Positions 1-7,777 of a stretch of 32,509 nucleotides of DNA are shown here, piece after piece. Position numbers and translations under genes: made by a program. Numbering within the stretch: position 1 is the first letter of the stretch; each line of letters starts with the position of its first letter. The notes under the pieces are model-generated. The model saw only the letters and a list, made by a program, of their open reading frames with translations. It searched no databases and was not told where the DNA came from. Source of the stretch: a virus; the IMG/VR virus record IMGVR_UViG_3300038441_001254, positions 1 to 32,509 of that record. One strand, given 5' to 3'.

Positions 1-114
1 GAAGTTCGTGTTGAGACTTTGGTGGAGGTCGATGGCCATTGGATTCGCATTGACCGATTCCAGGACGATGACGACCTAGTGGCCGCCATGACCAAAACTG
101 AGGTACTCCCATGA
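1..114 (+). CDS. 3' end of an unknown phage gene (partial)
   Basis: The first 37 codons are open in frame 1 and end at TGA 112-114. The visible tail (ending MTKTEVLP) is acidic, with a run of four Asp, and shows no motif I recognise. The stop overlaps the ATG of the next gene in an ATGA arrangement, which points to translational coupling in one operon. Since a scaffold and a coat gene lie downstream, the missing part is probably a head or packaging-module gene, but that is inference from position only. Confidence 0.6.
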   Translation, partial: EVRVETLVEVDGHWIRIDRFQDDDDLVAAMTKTEVLP

Positions 115-362
115 TGAAGCGCACCATTCTCGCCCTCACCCTCGTCGCCTGCACGCCTTCCACCTTCACCAAAGAGCAGGAGCTGTACGACGACGTCGCT
201 CGGTACGCGTGCTATGCAGCCGCCGGCCAGCGCGCCACGGAGTCGTTGCACGGTGGTTGTCCGGACCTGCTCCGAGACGCCAAGGCGGCCGTGAGCTGTC
301 CCATCATCGACCAGGTCGTCGCGGTTCTCCAGCGGGACCTGGAAGCCTGCGATGCAGAGTAG
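111..362 (+). CDS. small putative lipoprotein
   Basis: An 83-residue protein beginning MMKRTILALTLVAC. The short basic start, hydrophobic stretch and LVAC lipobox (Cys14) fit a signal-peptidase-II lipoprotein, with a mature part of about 70 residues holding four further Cys residues (Cys34, 50, 63 and 80) that could form disulfides in the periplasm. The start overlaps the stop of the upstream gene (ATGA); a second ATG at 114 is equally possible. Phage lipoproteins of this size include outer-membrane spanins and superinfection-exclusion proteins. It lacks the Pro-rich body of typical o-spanins and lies far from the endolysin, so I do not assign a function. Confidence 0.6.
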   Translation: MMKRTILALTLVACTPSTFTKEQELYDDVARYACYAAAGQRATESLHGGCPDLLRDAKAAVSCPIIDQVVAVLQRDLEACDAE

Positions 363-531
363 GCTGGTCTGGGTCGTCGACGCACAGGGCACGCGCCAGA
401 TGCCGTTGTACGACCTGACCGAAGACTTCGCCGCGTACAAAGCCTCCACCCCAACCCAAGAGACCTGGAATGCTCGCCATTATCAAGTTGCTTCTCACCT
501 TCGGGCCGGACGTGGTCCAGCTCATCGGTGA
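352..531 (+). CDS. small hypothetical protein overlapping its neighbours
   Basis: A 59-residue frame starting MQSRLVWVVDAQGTRQMPLY. It overlaps the lipoprotein gene by 11 nt and the next small frame by 62 nt. The N-terminal two thirds reads like a real compact protein (a hydrophobic strand, then an acidic helix with DLTEDFAAYKAS), while the last 15 residues are Arg/His/Gly-rich and look like run-through into the next gene's frame. No family recognised. The long overlap means this frame and the one starting at 470 cannot both be fully trusted. Confidence 0.4.
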   Translation: MQSRLVWVVDAQGTRQMPLYDLTEDFAAYKASTPTQETWNARHYQVASHLRAGRGPAHR

Positions 532-667
532 GACGATCAAACTGATCCAATCGTCTGGCGCCGGCAAGGACCGGAAGAAGGCCGAGCGGGTGATGTACGT
601 GGCGGCTTGGAAGCGAGCGCACAACCTGACGGGTCGGCCACCTGTGCCACCCCGCCCTGAGGAGTAA
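470..667 (+). CDS. small hypothetical protein with hydrophobic N-terminus
   Basis: A 65-residue protein starting MLAIIKLLLTF. It has a hydrophobic or amphipathic first helix, a basic middle (GKDRKKAERV) and a Pro-rich end (RPPVPPRPEE). No strong Shine-Dalgarno precedes the ATG, and the first 62 nt overlap the frame at 352-531. It lies just upstream of the scaffold gene. A membrane-associated or structural accessory role is possible, but no family is recognised. Confidence 0.45.
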   Translation: MLAIIKLLLTFGPDVVQLIGETIKLIQSSGAGKDRKKAERVMYVAAWKRAHNLTGRPPVPPRPEE

Positions 668-701
668 CAACCGGGGCATGGCCCCACATCAAGGATAGTG
701 C

Positions 702-1616
702 ATGGCACTGCGTGAATCGTACGAAGATATCGAGGAGATCCCTGAAGCATATCGACCCCTGTACAAGGAGGTCAAGGAAGGCGAGAGCACCAAGCACATC
801 TTCGACACGTCCCAGTTCGAAGGTGGCACGGTCATCGGTACCAAGGGACGCTTGAAGCTCCAGGAGGAGGCAGGCGGCTACCGAACCAAGCTCAAGGAAG
901 CCAAGACCACGTTGGACAAGTACACATCGCTGGGTACGCTCGAGGAGCTGACCGAGCGCATGGGGAAGTTCCCCGAGCTGGAAGCAGCGGCGGCTGCCAA
1001 CGGCTCCAAGTCCAAGGAAGCCGTCGACGCCCAGGTGAACACCCGGCTCGCGGGCGAGAAGACCAAGTGGGAGCGCGAGATTGCCCCCAAGCTCGCCGAG
1101 GGTGAGCGCAACGGTAAGCTCGTGGCTCACTACGAGCAAGCACAGATCACGCAGGCCGTGCGCGATGCAGCGCTGAAGGCCGTCAACGAGTTCAAGAAGG
1201 GGAAGCTCGACCCGGGTGCCATCGAGGACGCGCTCATGTACGCGGAGCGCCACCTCAGCGCCGAGGTGGAGCGTGATGAGGAGACAGGGCTTCTCAAGAT
1301 CGTCAGCATCCGCACCAAGGACGGTGTTGGCGTCACGCCCGATGTCGACGCGGACGTGTGGCTGCTGGAGATGCTCGGACGCAAGCAGCATTGGCTGCAG
1401 GGCTCCGAGGGCAGTGGCTCGAACGGCTCCAACCGCAACGGTCGTGTGGACCTGACCGGCAACCCTTGGACGTACGAAGGCTGGGACACCGCCAAGCAGG
1501 GCCAGATCCTCAAGTCAGACCGCAAGAAGGCTGAGGACATGGCGAAGTGGGCGGGAACCACCATCGGCGGCTTGCGTCCCAAGCCCAAGACGCCACAGAA
1601 GGCGGCTAATCGCTGA
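702..1616 (+). CDS. probable capsid scaffolding protein
   Basis: A 304-residue, highly charged protein with an AAGGA-type ribosome site about 8 nt before the ATG. Residues about 40-150 are rich in Lys, Glu and Ala with heptad-like spacing (LKEAKTTLDK, AAAAANGSKSKEAV), as in coiled-coil scaffolds. The middle (about 150-240) is more compact. The C-terminus is Gly/Ser/Asn-rich and then strongly basic (GGLRPKPKTPQKAANR), the pattern of scaffolds whose basic tail binds the coat protein. Placement a little before the major capsid gene is the standard scaffold position. The call rests on composition and synteny, not on a named motif. No protease signature (Ser/His S14 or S49 type) is visible in it. 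Confidence 0.6.
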   Translation: MALRESYEDIEEIPEAYRPLYKEVKEGESTKHIFDTSQFEGGTVIGTKGRLKLQEEAGGYRTKLKEAKTTLDKYTSLGTLEELTERMGKFPELEAAAAANGSKSKEAVDAQVNTRLAGEKTKWEREIAPKLAEGERNGKLVAHYEQAQITQAVRDAALKAVNEFKKGKLDPGAIEDALMYAERHLSAEVERDEETGLLKIVSIRTKDGVGVTPDVDADVWLLEMLGRKQHWLQGSEGSGSNGSNRNGRVDLTGNPWTYEGWDTAKQGQILKSDRKKAEDMAKWAGTTIGGLRPKPKTPQKAANR

Positions 1617-1795
1617 TGTTCGGCCGTAGCCACAGCCAGCTTGGGGTGTTCGGGACGTACGTTCTGGGCCATTTCTTCCTGCGCGGGAAGGACTGGCACA
1701 TGACGCATGGGTACTTACCACGAGGTGATGCTCGCTTCAGCGAATCTGTCATCATCAACCCAGCGTTCACGTTCCAGCGTCCCGCCGACCCCTGA
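1616..1795 (+). CDS. small hypothetical protein coupled to scaffold gene
   Basis: A 59-residue frame whose ATG overlaps the scaffold stop by one base (TGATG), a typical coupled start. The protein begins MFGRSHSQLGVFGTYVLGHF and is rich in aromatic, His and Gly residues, with no predicted transmembrane helix or known motif. Because it uses a coupled start and fills the gap up to the inverted repeat at 1806, I regard it as a likely real gene of unknown function. Confidence 0.45.
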   Translation: MFGRSHSQLGVFGTYVLGHFFLRGKDWHMTHGYLPRGDARFSESVIINPAFTFQRPADP

Positions 1796-1805
1796 CCCGT
1801 GTTGC

Positions 1806-1845
1806 TCGCTCCATGATCAGTAGTATATAACTGGTCATGGAGCGA
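1806..1845 (+). promoter_or_regulatory. 16-bp-arm inverted repeat covering a start codon
   Basis: TCGCTCCATGATCAGT (1806-1821) and ACTGGTCATGGAGCGA (1830-1845) pair over 16 positions, 15 Watson-Crick and one G-T, around the AT-rich loop AGTATATA. The ATG of the membrane protein gene (1837) lies in the right arm. No T-run follows, so it is not a classical intrinsic terminator. As RNA it would bury the start codon; as DNA it could be an operator over a TATATA box. Structure is seen; function is inferred. Confidence 0.6.
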
Positions 1846-2223
1846 CTGTCCAACCTGTGGGCTCCGGGTCTTGATCCCCGGACGGCTGCGCTGACCGTCA
1901 TCGCGCTGCTCATGGCGGGCGGCGTCGCTTGGGCGGTGTTCCACGTGATTCGCTGGATCTTGAACCTGATCATCCTCTGCCGCTCGGTTTACTTCGTGCT
2001 GGGCATGATTGAGAGGGACGTGAAGACCACGCGCGCCATGGTGGACCGGATCCAGTTTCAGCTGAATCGCGATGTGGACAGTAAGCCTCGTGTCAGCATT
2101 CCTCCGCCTCTAGATCTCAGTCCCCCGACGGTTGACGCGACAGATTGGGTAGATGATGACAAGAAAACGTCACATCACTTGCCTTCCACCGGGCGCTCCG
2201 TAATACTTGATCCTGATAGGTGA
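1837..2223 (+). CDS. small membrane protein upstream of capsid gene
   Basis: A 128-residue protein. Residues about 17-57 hold one long or two adjacent hydrophobic segments (TAALTVIALLMAGGVAWAVF, then WILNLIILCRSVYFVLGMI), followed by a basic/acidic helical stretch and a Pro-rich, Asp-rich cytoplasmic-looking tail (SIPPPLDLSPPTVDATDW). An in-frame TAA at 1828-1830 means translation cannot begin earlier than 1837. The ATG has no evident Shine-Dalgarno and sits inside the inverted repeat 1806-1845. Two-segment membrane proteins in phages can be holins or exclusion proteins. Here it lies between scaffold and capsid, away from the endolysin, so no role is assigned. Confidence 0.6.
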   Translation: MERLSNLWAPGLDPRTAALTVIALLMAGGVAWAVFHVIRWILNLIILCRSVYFVLGMIERDVKTTRAMVDRIQFQLNRDVDSKPRVSIPPPLDLSPPTVDATDWVDDDKKTSHHLPSTGRSVILDPDR

Positions 2224-2305
2224 GCTGCCCATGGTGGTGCTCCCGAACTGATTCCGAGCCTGTCATGGCACTAGGCTCCCTACCTAACCCCTAAGGAGAG
2301 CCATC

Positions 2306-3400
2306 ATGGCAACTGGAGCTACCCGACTCGCGGACGTCATCGTCCCCGAGATCTTCGATCCGTACATGCAGAACATCACGGAGGAGAAGACCGCAATCAT
2401 CAACAGTGGCGCCGTCGTCAACGACTCGGCGATCAGCGCACACCTGGCTGGTGGTGGTCTGACCTTCAACACGCCGTCGTGGCGCGACCTGGCGAACGAC
2501 GACGAAGACATCATGACTGATGACTACGATGACCAGTACGGTCATCCGACCTTCGGCGTCTCGGCACCCTACGCGGGCACCCTCGGCAACAGCATCCCGA
2601 AGAAGACCGGTTCGCTCATGGAAGTGAGCGTCCGGATGATGCGTCACCAGAGCTGGACCAGCGTCGAGCTGGCTGGCGTGCTGGCTGGCAGCGACCCCCA
2701 GGAGTCCATCGCCCAGCGCGTTGGTGCCTACTGGGCTCGTCGGCGCCAGGCCGCGTTCGTCGCCCTGATGAAGGGCGTGTTCGCGGACAACGCAGCGGCT
2801 CCCGTGGGCTCGGAGCACGTGCAGAACGACCTGACGTTCGACGCGTCTGGCTCGATCTTCCAGGCGGGCCTCACCGACTTCAACGCGGTGAACTTCCTGC
2901 GCGCGTGCTTGACGATGGGCGACAGCCAGAACGACCTGGGCATGGTCCTCATGCACTCGATCGTTTACCACAAGGCGCAGGTCAACAACCTGATCGACTT
3001 CCGTCCCGACGCCACCAACCCCGATGCGGAGGACGTTCCGTTCTTCCTCGGTCGGCGCGTGATCGTCGACGACGGTATGCCCACCACGGATGGAAAGGTC
3101 TTCGAGACCTGGCTGTTCGGTGCGGGTGCGGTCCGGTTCGGCACCGGTCCGGTTTCGCTGCCCAGTGAGACCGAGCGCCATGCTCGCGCTGGCGCGGGTG
3201 CTGGTCAGGACGTCCTCCACACGCGGGTGTGCTGGTGCTTCCACCCGGTCGGCCACAAGTACAACGGTACGGCGCCGAACGGTGGTCCGTCCAACGCCGC
3301 CACGGCCAACAACCTGGCGCACGCGGACAGCTGGCAGCGCGTCTTCCCCGAGCGAAAGCAGATCAAGATCGCTCGCCTCATCACCCGCGAATCCGCGTAA
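2306..3400 (+). CDS. major capsid protein (HK97 fold, Gp13-like)
   Basis: A 364-residue protein with a good ribosome site (GGAGAG) before the ATG. The N-terminus (TRLADVIVPEIFDPYMQNITEE...INSGAVV), the glycine-rich strand with W-R-D-L near residue 55, the ISQR-like spine-helix region (AQRVGAYWARRRQAAFVALM) and the late P-domain strand with RVIVDDGMP are typical of the Gp13-like/P22-like coat group of HK97-fold capsid proteins. It forms the icosahedral shell assembled on the scaffold encoded upstream. Length fits the family (about 330-400). A strong hairpin follows directly, separating it from the next head gene and perhaps setting its high expression relative to the genes after it. Confidence 0.85.
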   Translation: MATGATRLADVIVPEIFDPYMQNITEEKTAIINSGAVVNDSAISAHLAGGGLTFNTPSWRDLANDDEDIMTDDYDDQYGHPTFGVSAPYAGTLGNSIPKKTGSLMEVSVRMMRHQSWTSVELAGVLAGSDPQESIAQRVGAYWARRRQAAFVALMKGVFADNAAAPVGSEHVQNDLTFDASGSIFQAGLTDFNAVNFLRACLTMGDSQNDLGMVLMHSIVYHKAQVNNLIDFRPDATNPDAEDVPFFLGRRVIVDDGMPTTDGKVFETWLFGAGAVRFGTGPVSLPSETERHARAGAGAGQDVLHTRVCWCFHPVGHKYNGTAPNGGPSNAATANNLAHADSWQRVFPERKQIKIARLITRESA

Positions 3401-3407
3401 TGTGGTA

Positions 3408-3439
3408 CAACAGGGCTGGGTTCGCGCCCAGCCCTGTTG
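3408..3439 (+). terminator. strong hairpin after major capsid gene
   Basis: A perfect 13-bp stem (3408-3420 with 3427-3439, core CAGGGCTGGG/CCCAGCCCTG) around the loop TTCGCG, starting 7 nt after the capsid stop. No T-tract follows, and the next gene's GGAGG lies 8 nt downstream. It may be an attenuating or mRNA-end-stabilising hairpin that lowers downstream expression, rather than a complete terminator. Confidence 0.6.
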
Positions 3440-3455
3440 ATCCATTGGAGGAAAC

Positions 3456-3968
3456 ATGAGTCTCAAGTACTCGCTCGATGCTGCAGTCAAGGAAGGCAAG
3501 GTCCACGGACTGCTGACCATCGAGGTGAATCGTCTTCCGGTGACCGTAGCCGCTGCAGGTGCAGGCGTTGGCTTCGGCACTGCGGTGCTGGGCGCTCTCC
3601 CTACGGGCTTCCTGTGCATCACCCAGACCAAGGCCAGCCTGGCCTTCAGCACGTCCGACACCGACCTCGCGGCCACCTTCAACGGTGACTTCTCGGTCGG
3701 CTCAGCGCCGGACGCCGATGGTGCCTTGGCGGGTGCCGAGATTGATGTGGTCCCCAGCACCTCCATGGGTCCGGCCGTCGCCCGGGTCACTCCGGCCGCC
3801 ACTGGCCGACGCGCGGTGGGCTCGGGCGCGTTGTTCTTGGACAACACGGCTGGCTCGTTGGAGTTGAATCTCAACGTGCTGGTCGACGCCGCGGACATCA
3901 CGGATGCAACCAACGGCATCGTCTTGGTGACGGGCCTGGTGCAGCTGATGATCGGCGTGCTGCCGTAA
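3456..3968 (+). CDS. putative capsid decoration / minor head protein
   Basis: A 170-residue Ala/Gly/Val-rich, beta-strand-dominated protein directly after the major capsid gene, with a strong ribosome site (GGAGG, 6-7 nt spacing). It has few charged residues and many short hydrophobic strands (LPVTVAAAGAGVGFG, GSLELNLNVLVDAADI), resembling outer-surface cement or decoration proteins. The position between coat and neck genes is where such proteins are encoded. No specific family motif is recognised, so the call is by composition and synteny. A minor structural or fibre-base protein is the alternative. Confidence 0.45.
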   Translation: MSLKYSLDAAVKEGKVHGLLTIEVNRLPVTVAAAGAGVGFGTAVLGALPTGFLCITQTKASLAFSTSDTDLAATFNGDFSVGSAPDADGALAGAEIDVVPSTSMGPAVARVTPAATGRRAVGSGALFLDNTAGSLELNLNVLVDAADITDATNGIVLVTGLVQLMIGVLP

Positions 3969-3977
3969 GGAAAGAGC

Positions 3978-4613
3978 ATGGACATTCGAGGAGCACTCAG
4001 CAAGCTGGATCCCACCAACGATGACCAGTGGACCAACGATGGTCTGCCGCGGGTCGACGCGCTCCAGGCAATGGGCCTGAAGGACGTCACCCGCGGCCAG
4101 ATCACCGCTGCTTCCCCAAACTTCACCCGGTTCAACCGGAATCTTGAAGATCAGGAAGACCTTCCCGAAGGGCAGTTCAGTCCAGAGGTCGTGGAACCGA
4201 CGGCCGGCATGCCGGACGTGGAGGCGCCGAGGGAGGTCAGCTTGTTCGGCATGGAGTCGTCGGAGTTCGCCGGAGCTGCACCCGAGGAGCCGCCTCCTCC
4301 CCCGGCTCCGGTTGTCGACGTCGACGCAGCCAAGGCAGCCCTGGAGGCCGCAGACGAGGCCGTTCGCAAGGCCCAGGAAGCCGAGCGGTCGGCCAAGCAG
4401 GCGGCTGCCGAGGCGCAACGGTTGCGGGACGCCGCGGTGATCAACCTGGAGCGGAGCCGTACGCCGCAGGAGAGTCAGCAAGTTCTCATGAACTACCTGA
4501 ACTCGGTCAAGCCTCAGCAAGGCAAGACCGCGGAGATGGCACCGATCGATCGAGCCCACCAACGCCCCATGGGCTATGGCAAGGCTCGTCCTCAGTATCC
4601 AACCAAGCGTTGA
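3978..4613 (+). CDS. structural accessory protein, Pro hinge and Ala-rich coiled coil
   Basis: A 211-residue protein. The N-terminus carries a DPTNDDQWTNDGLPRVDAL segment, which I recall from many phage proteins of unknown function as a short N-terminal module. Residues about 105-115 form a Pro-rich hinge (PEEPPPPPAP), followed by an Ala/Glu/Lys-rich helix (about 118-165, AAKAALEAADEAVRKAQEAE) that should form a coiled coil. The C-terminus is basic (GYGKARPQYPTKR). It starts 9 nt after the preceding stop and lies between decoration-like and fibre genes, so it may attach or assemble the large fibre encoded next. Function is not established. Confidence 0.5.
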   Translation: MDIRGALSKLDPTNDDQWTNDGLPRVDALQAMGLKDVTRGQITAASPNFTRFNRNLEDQEDLPEGQFSPEVVEPTAGMPDVEAPREVSLFGMESSEFAGAAPEEPPPPPAPVVDVDAAKAALEAADEAVRKAQEAERSAKQAAAEAQRLRDAAVINLERSRTPQESQQVLMNYLNSVKPQQGKTAEMAPIDRAHQRPMGYGKARPQYPTKR

Positions 4614-4624
4614 GGTGACCGAGT

Positions 4625-7600
4625 ATGGCGGACGGGTTATCACTCGATCCGACCCCATTTGACCCCGGGCCGCTTGCGACTCGGGGTCAAGTGCATACGC
4701 CCAGTGGCACGAACATCGCCACGGTCGTGGGTCTGACCCCTGGATCCTTCGATCCCGTGGCAGGGCCGGTGTTCTTCGGCCTGAACGTCGCTGGCCCGCT
4801 GCCACCGTTCTTCATGACCACGGCCGAGTCGACGGCCATCCTGAACCTGTTCACACCCGTGCTGCAGGGCGTCGTGCCTGCTTCGGGTGGTGGCACGACC
4901 AACTTCCTCCGGGCGGACGGCACCTGGGCTTCTCCAGGAGCGAGCAGCGCCGGCTGGGATGACGTGTTGCTCATCGACCCGCATTCGGGCGCCAGCAACG
5001 CTTTCATCGATACAGGCCAGTACCTGTCGTTCGGCACCGCGGTGCCTGATGAGGTGACCGGTGACATCCGTTCGGATGGCAACTTGTTCATCCATCCGGA
5101 CGTGGGGTTCGAGCTACAAGCGCACGACACCATCTACATCCACGGTCCGGACACCATCCTCATTGAGAACACGGGTGGATCTCCGGTTCGGCTGCTCAGC
5201 TCCGTCACGGTCGAGCTGGAGAGCACGGGCGGTCCTGTCGAGCTGAACGCGAACACGTTCGTCGACGTGACCAACGGCTTCATCCTCATGCAGGAGCAGA
5301 CCTTCTCTACACCCGTACTGGGTGCTGGGAAGGGTCTGTTTTGGGTGCGCGACGATGTGCCGTGCATCCCGATGTTCACAGACGACACGAACGTCGACTT
5401 CAAGCTGTTGAAGGAGTTCGCGCTCATTGGTGACCTTCAGAACATCGCCACAGCGCGTATCCTCGGTCGCGTCACCGCTGGCTCCGGCGACATCGAGGAG
5501 CTGACCGGCACGCAGGCCACTACGCTGCTGGACACGTTCACTTCAAGCTTGAAGGGCTTGGCTCCCGCCAGCGGCGGTGGCACGACCAACTTCCTCCGGG
5601 CGGACGGCACCTGGGCAGCTCCTCCGGATACGAACACCGGACATGTGATCCGCGTCGATGGTGTGGCCCAGACGCAACGCGCGGCCATGAACCTGATCGA
5701 CACCACCGACATCTTGGTGGCGCCGACTGATGACGCTGGCGGCGGAGAGACGGAGCTACGCTGGACCTTCGCGCCGGTGGCAGCGAACACCTTTGCGGCG
5801 AACGCAACAGCAGGCAGCGCGGCGTATACGCCCGTCGCAGTGTCGGCTGAGTCCATTGTTGCACGTACCTCGGGCAACTTGGGGCAACTGACGTCCAGCG
5901 CCCAGTCTGCTCTAATCCGAGCTGCAGGATCCTTGTTCTTTGCTACGGCAGCAGCCGACCAGGTGCTCCGTCGCTCTGGCTCCGGCGACCTGGGCTTCGG
6001 TACGCTGGTCACTGGCAACATTGGCGATGACCAGGTCACGGATGCCAAGCTGCGGAACAGCTTGGCACTGAGCGTCATCGGTCGGTCAGCAGGCACTGCT
6101 GGTGATCCTGCTGACATAGTTGCGTCAGCTCTAACTGGTGCGGTGCTGCGCGAAGCGGGTTCCACCATCGGGTGGGGCACGGTTGCAACTGCAGGCATCA
6201 CGAACAACGCTATCACGAATGCCAAGATCCGTGATAGTGGAGCGCTGAGCGTCATTGGACGCTCTGCAAACAGCTCGGGCGACCCCGCAGACATCAGCGC
6301 TGTCGCTGCAAGCGGTGCCGTGCTGCGCGAGTCTGGCTCTACGATCGACTTCGGAACGTTGGCTACAGGCGCGTACGGAGACGGTACCGTCACCAACGCC
6401 AAGCTCGCCGATATGGCAGCCGGCACTGTCAAGGGACGACAGATCGATTCTGGCACCGGCGTGCCAGTGGATCTCACCGGGCTCGAGTTGGGTGAGAACG
6501 TCCGCTTTGAGACGACGCAGACTCACTCGCTGACTGGCGCTTCACAGACCGTTACGCTGAACGCGGATGCGACACTGCTTGTTAAGACAGGTGGTACTTC
6601 TGTCAGTATCGTTGGCATCACTGGCGGATCTGCCGGGCGAGTTTTGTTCTTGCGCCATACGTCCGGCGGTGGCTCGACGACCACTATCGAGCACGATGCT
6701 GGAACTGTAGCAACCGAAGGCATCATATGCCCTGGCAGCGTGGCGTTTCAGTTTGGATCTGGCTTCGGCAGCAGCCTTGCTGCGATGCTCATCTACAACT
6801 CTACTGCTCAGCGGTGGCTGTTGTTTGCATGTGGCATCAACCGCAATGAAGACGTGACGTGGGGCGACAGCCATACGTTCAACGGCTCCCTGTTTACGGT
6901 CAACGCTGGCACCTCAATTCGGCTGCTCACCGCTGCAACAGAGCGTCTGGAGATCGAAGCGGACGGTGCCTGGCAGCTGGGCGGAGACGCCGGCACGGAA
7001 GGCTGCGTGCTGGCTAGCCGTGGCGCCAGTGCTCCACCCGTGTGGCAGCTGGGCCGCAACAAAAACATTTGCGAGTGGTACGAAGACTTCGAGTATGTCA
7101 CCAACTCTTCGTTGGTAGGTCAGTTCTTCGGTGGCAGCAGCAACTGGATGACTACGGTTGCAGGCGCTGCAGGCGGCTCTACTGCTGCCATCTCCGCTGA
7201 AGCAGGCCACCCTGGCATCGTTAGGCTCCAGACGCACACGGTCTCGGGAACGTTAGTGTCGCTCTATAGGGGCAGCAACTCCACTGGCACACCCGTTGGT
7301 GCTGCGTGGGTTCGAGGCGACCAGATTCGTCGGTTCGAAGCTGTGGTTCGGCCCACATTGACCGAGACCAAGGGTCTACTGATTGGATTTGCAGAAGAAC
7401 TGGCGTCTGTTGCCATCACTGGCACCGGTCAGAGCCACATCATGGCGTTCATGTTTGATAGCGCCAACACGTCATTGGATGTCAACCTGCAGTGCGTTAC
7501 CCGAGAGTCGGACGGTACTGCTACAGTGACGGATAGCGGCATCTCCATGACCTCCGTGCACGGCACTTGGATCACGCTGGAAATCCTTCAGGACACACTT

Positions 7601-7777
7601 GGAACGGTGGAGTTTCTGATCAACGGGTCAGTGGTTGCAACCCACAATACACAGGTTCCAGATTCTGAGACCATGAACTGTGGATGCTGCGTTGTCACTC
7701 GCGCGGCTTCAGCCACCGCGCTGGACATCGATTACGTGTCCTTCATCAGCCAGCCACTTGACCGCACCGCGGGTTAA
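4625..7777 (+). CDS. large fibre protein (tail or head fibre) with repeats
   Basis: A 1050-residue protein with ribosome site GAGGTGA overlapping the upstream stop. It carries two copies of the phage-fibre signature TTNFLRADGTWA (residues about 92-103 and 321-332). Three repeats of about 58-60 residues centred on T-x-A-K follow (about 467, 525 and 585; NAKIRDSGALSVIGRS-like). The C-terminal domain from about 815 to 1045 is beta-rich and reads like a concanavalin/jelly-roll fold (HPGIVRLQTHTVSGTLVSLY, ITLEILQDTLGTVEFLINGS) likely to bind host-surface sugars. It is encoded inside the head cluster before the neck genes, so it could be a head-attached fibre rather than a tail fibre. The 3' half looks less GC-rich than its neighbours, as expected for an exchangeable receptor-binding gene. 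Confidence 0.75.
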   Translation: MADGLSLDPTPFDPGPLATRGQVHTPSGTNIATVVGLTPGSFDPVAGPVFFGLNVAGPLPPFFMTTAESTAILNLFTPVLQGVVPASGGGTTNFLRADGTWASPGASSAGWDDVLLIDPHSGASNAFIDTGQYLSFGTAVPDEVTGDIRSDGNLFIHPDVGFELQAHDTIYIHGPDTILIENTGGSPVRLLSSVTVELESTGGPVELNANTFVDVTNGFILMQEQTFSTPVLGAGKGLFWVRDDVPCIPMFTDDTNVDFKLLKEFALIGDLQNIATARILGRVTAGSGDIEELTGTQATTLLDTFTSSLKGLAPASGGGTTNFLRADGTWAAPPDTNTGHVIRVDGVAQTQRAAMNLIDTTDILVAPTDDAGGGETELRWTFAPVAANTFAANATAGSAAYTPVAVSAESIVARTSGNLGQLTSSAQSALIRAAGSLFFATAAADQVLRRSGSGDLGFGTLVTGNIGDDQVTDAKLRNSLALSVIGRSAGTAGDPADIVASALTGAVLREAGSTIGWGTVATAGITNNAITNAKIRDSGALSVIGRSANSSGDPADISAVAASGAVLRESGSTIDFGTLATGAYGDGTVTNAKLADMAAGTVKGRQIDSGTGVPVDLTGLELGENVRFETTQTHSLTGASQTVTLNADATLLVKTGGTSVSIVGITGGSAGRVLFLRHTSGGGSTTTIEHDAGTVATEGIICPGSVAFQFGSGFGSSLAAMLIYNSTAQRWLLFACGINRNEDVTWGDSHTFNGSLFTVNAGTSIRLLTAATERLEIEADGAWQLGGDAGTEGCVLASRGASAPPVWQLGRNKNICEWYEDFEYVTNSSLVGQFFGGSSNWMTTVAGAAGGSTAAISAEAGHPGIVRLQTHTVSGTLVSLYRGSNSTGTPVGAAWVRGDQIRRFEAVVRPTLTETKGLLIGFAEELASVAITGTGQSHIMAFMFDSANTSLDVNLQCVTRESDGTATVTDSGISMTSVHGTWITLEILQDTLGTVEFLINGSVVATHNTQVPDSETMNCGCCVVTRAASATALDIDYVSFISQPLDRTAG
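4889..4929 (+). repeat. 41-bp exact direct repeat, copy 1 (fibre gene)
   Basis: These 41 bases recur exactly at 5576-5616, both in frame, encoding GGTTNFLRADGTWA. Identity at wobble positions over 41 nt suggests a recent duplication or gene conversion rather than ancient domain repetition. Confidence 0.9.
5576..5616 (+). repeat. 41-bp exact direct repeat, copy 2 (fibre gene)
   Basis: Second copy of the 41-bp sequence at 4889-4929, 687 bp away (229 codons, so frame is kept). Recombination between the copies would delete 229 residues in frame, giving a built-in route to fibre length variation. Confidence 0.9.

Noticed and set aside
673-685. GGGGCATGGCCCC mini-palindrome before the scaffold gene
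   Set aside because: A 5-bp stem with a 3-nt loop is too short to call a terminator or operator in GC-rich DNA.
2291-4135. 614-codon open frame on the minus strand opposite the capsid genes
   Set aside because: It is Arg/Val/His-rich shadow sequence that spans several real plus-strand genes and has no recognisable domain; GC-rich codon bias keeps the opposite frame open.
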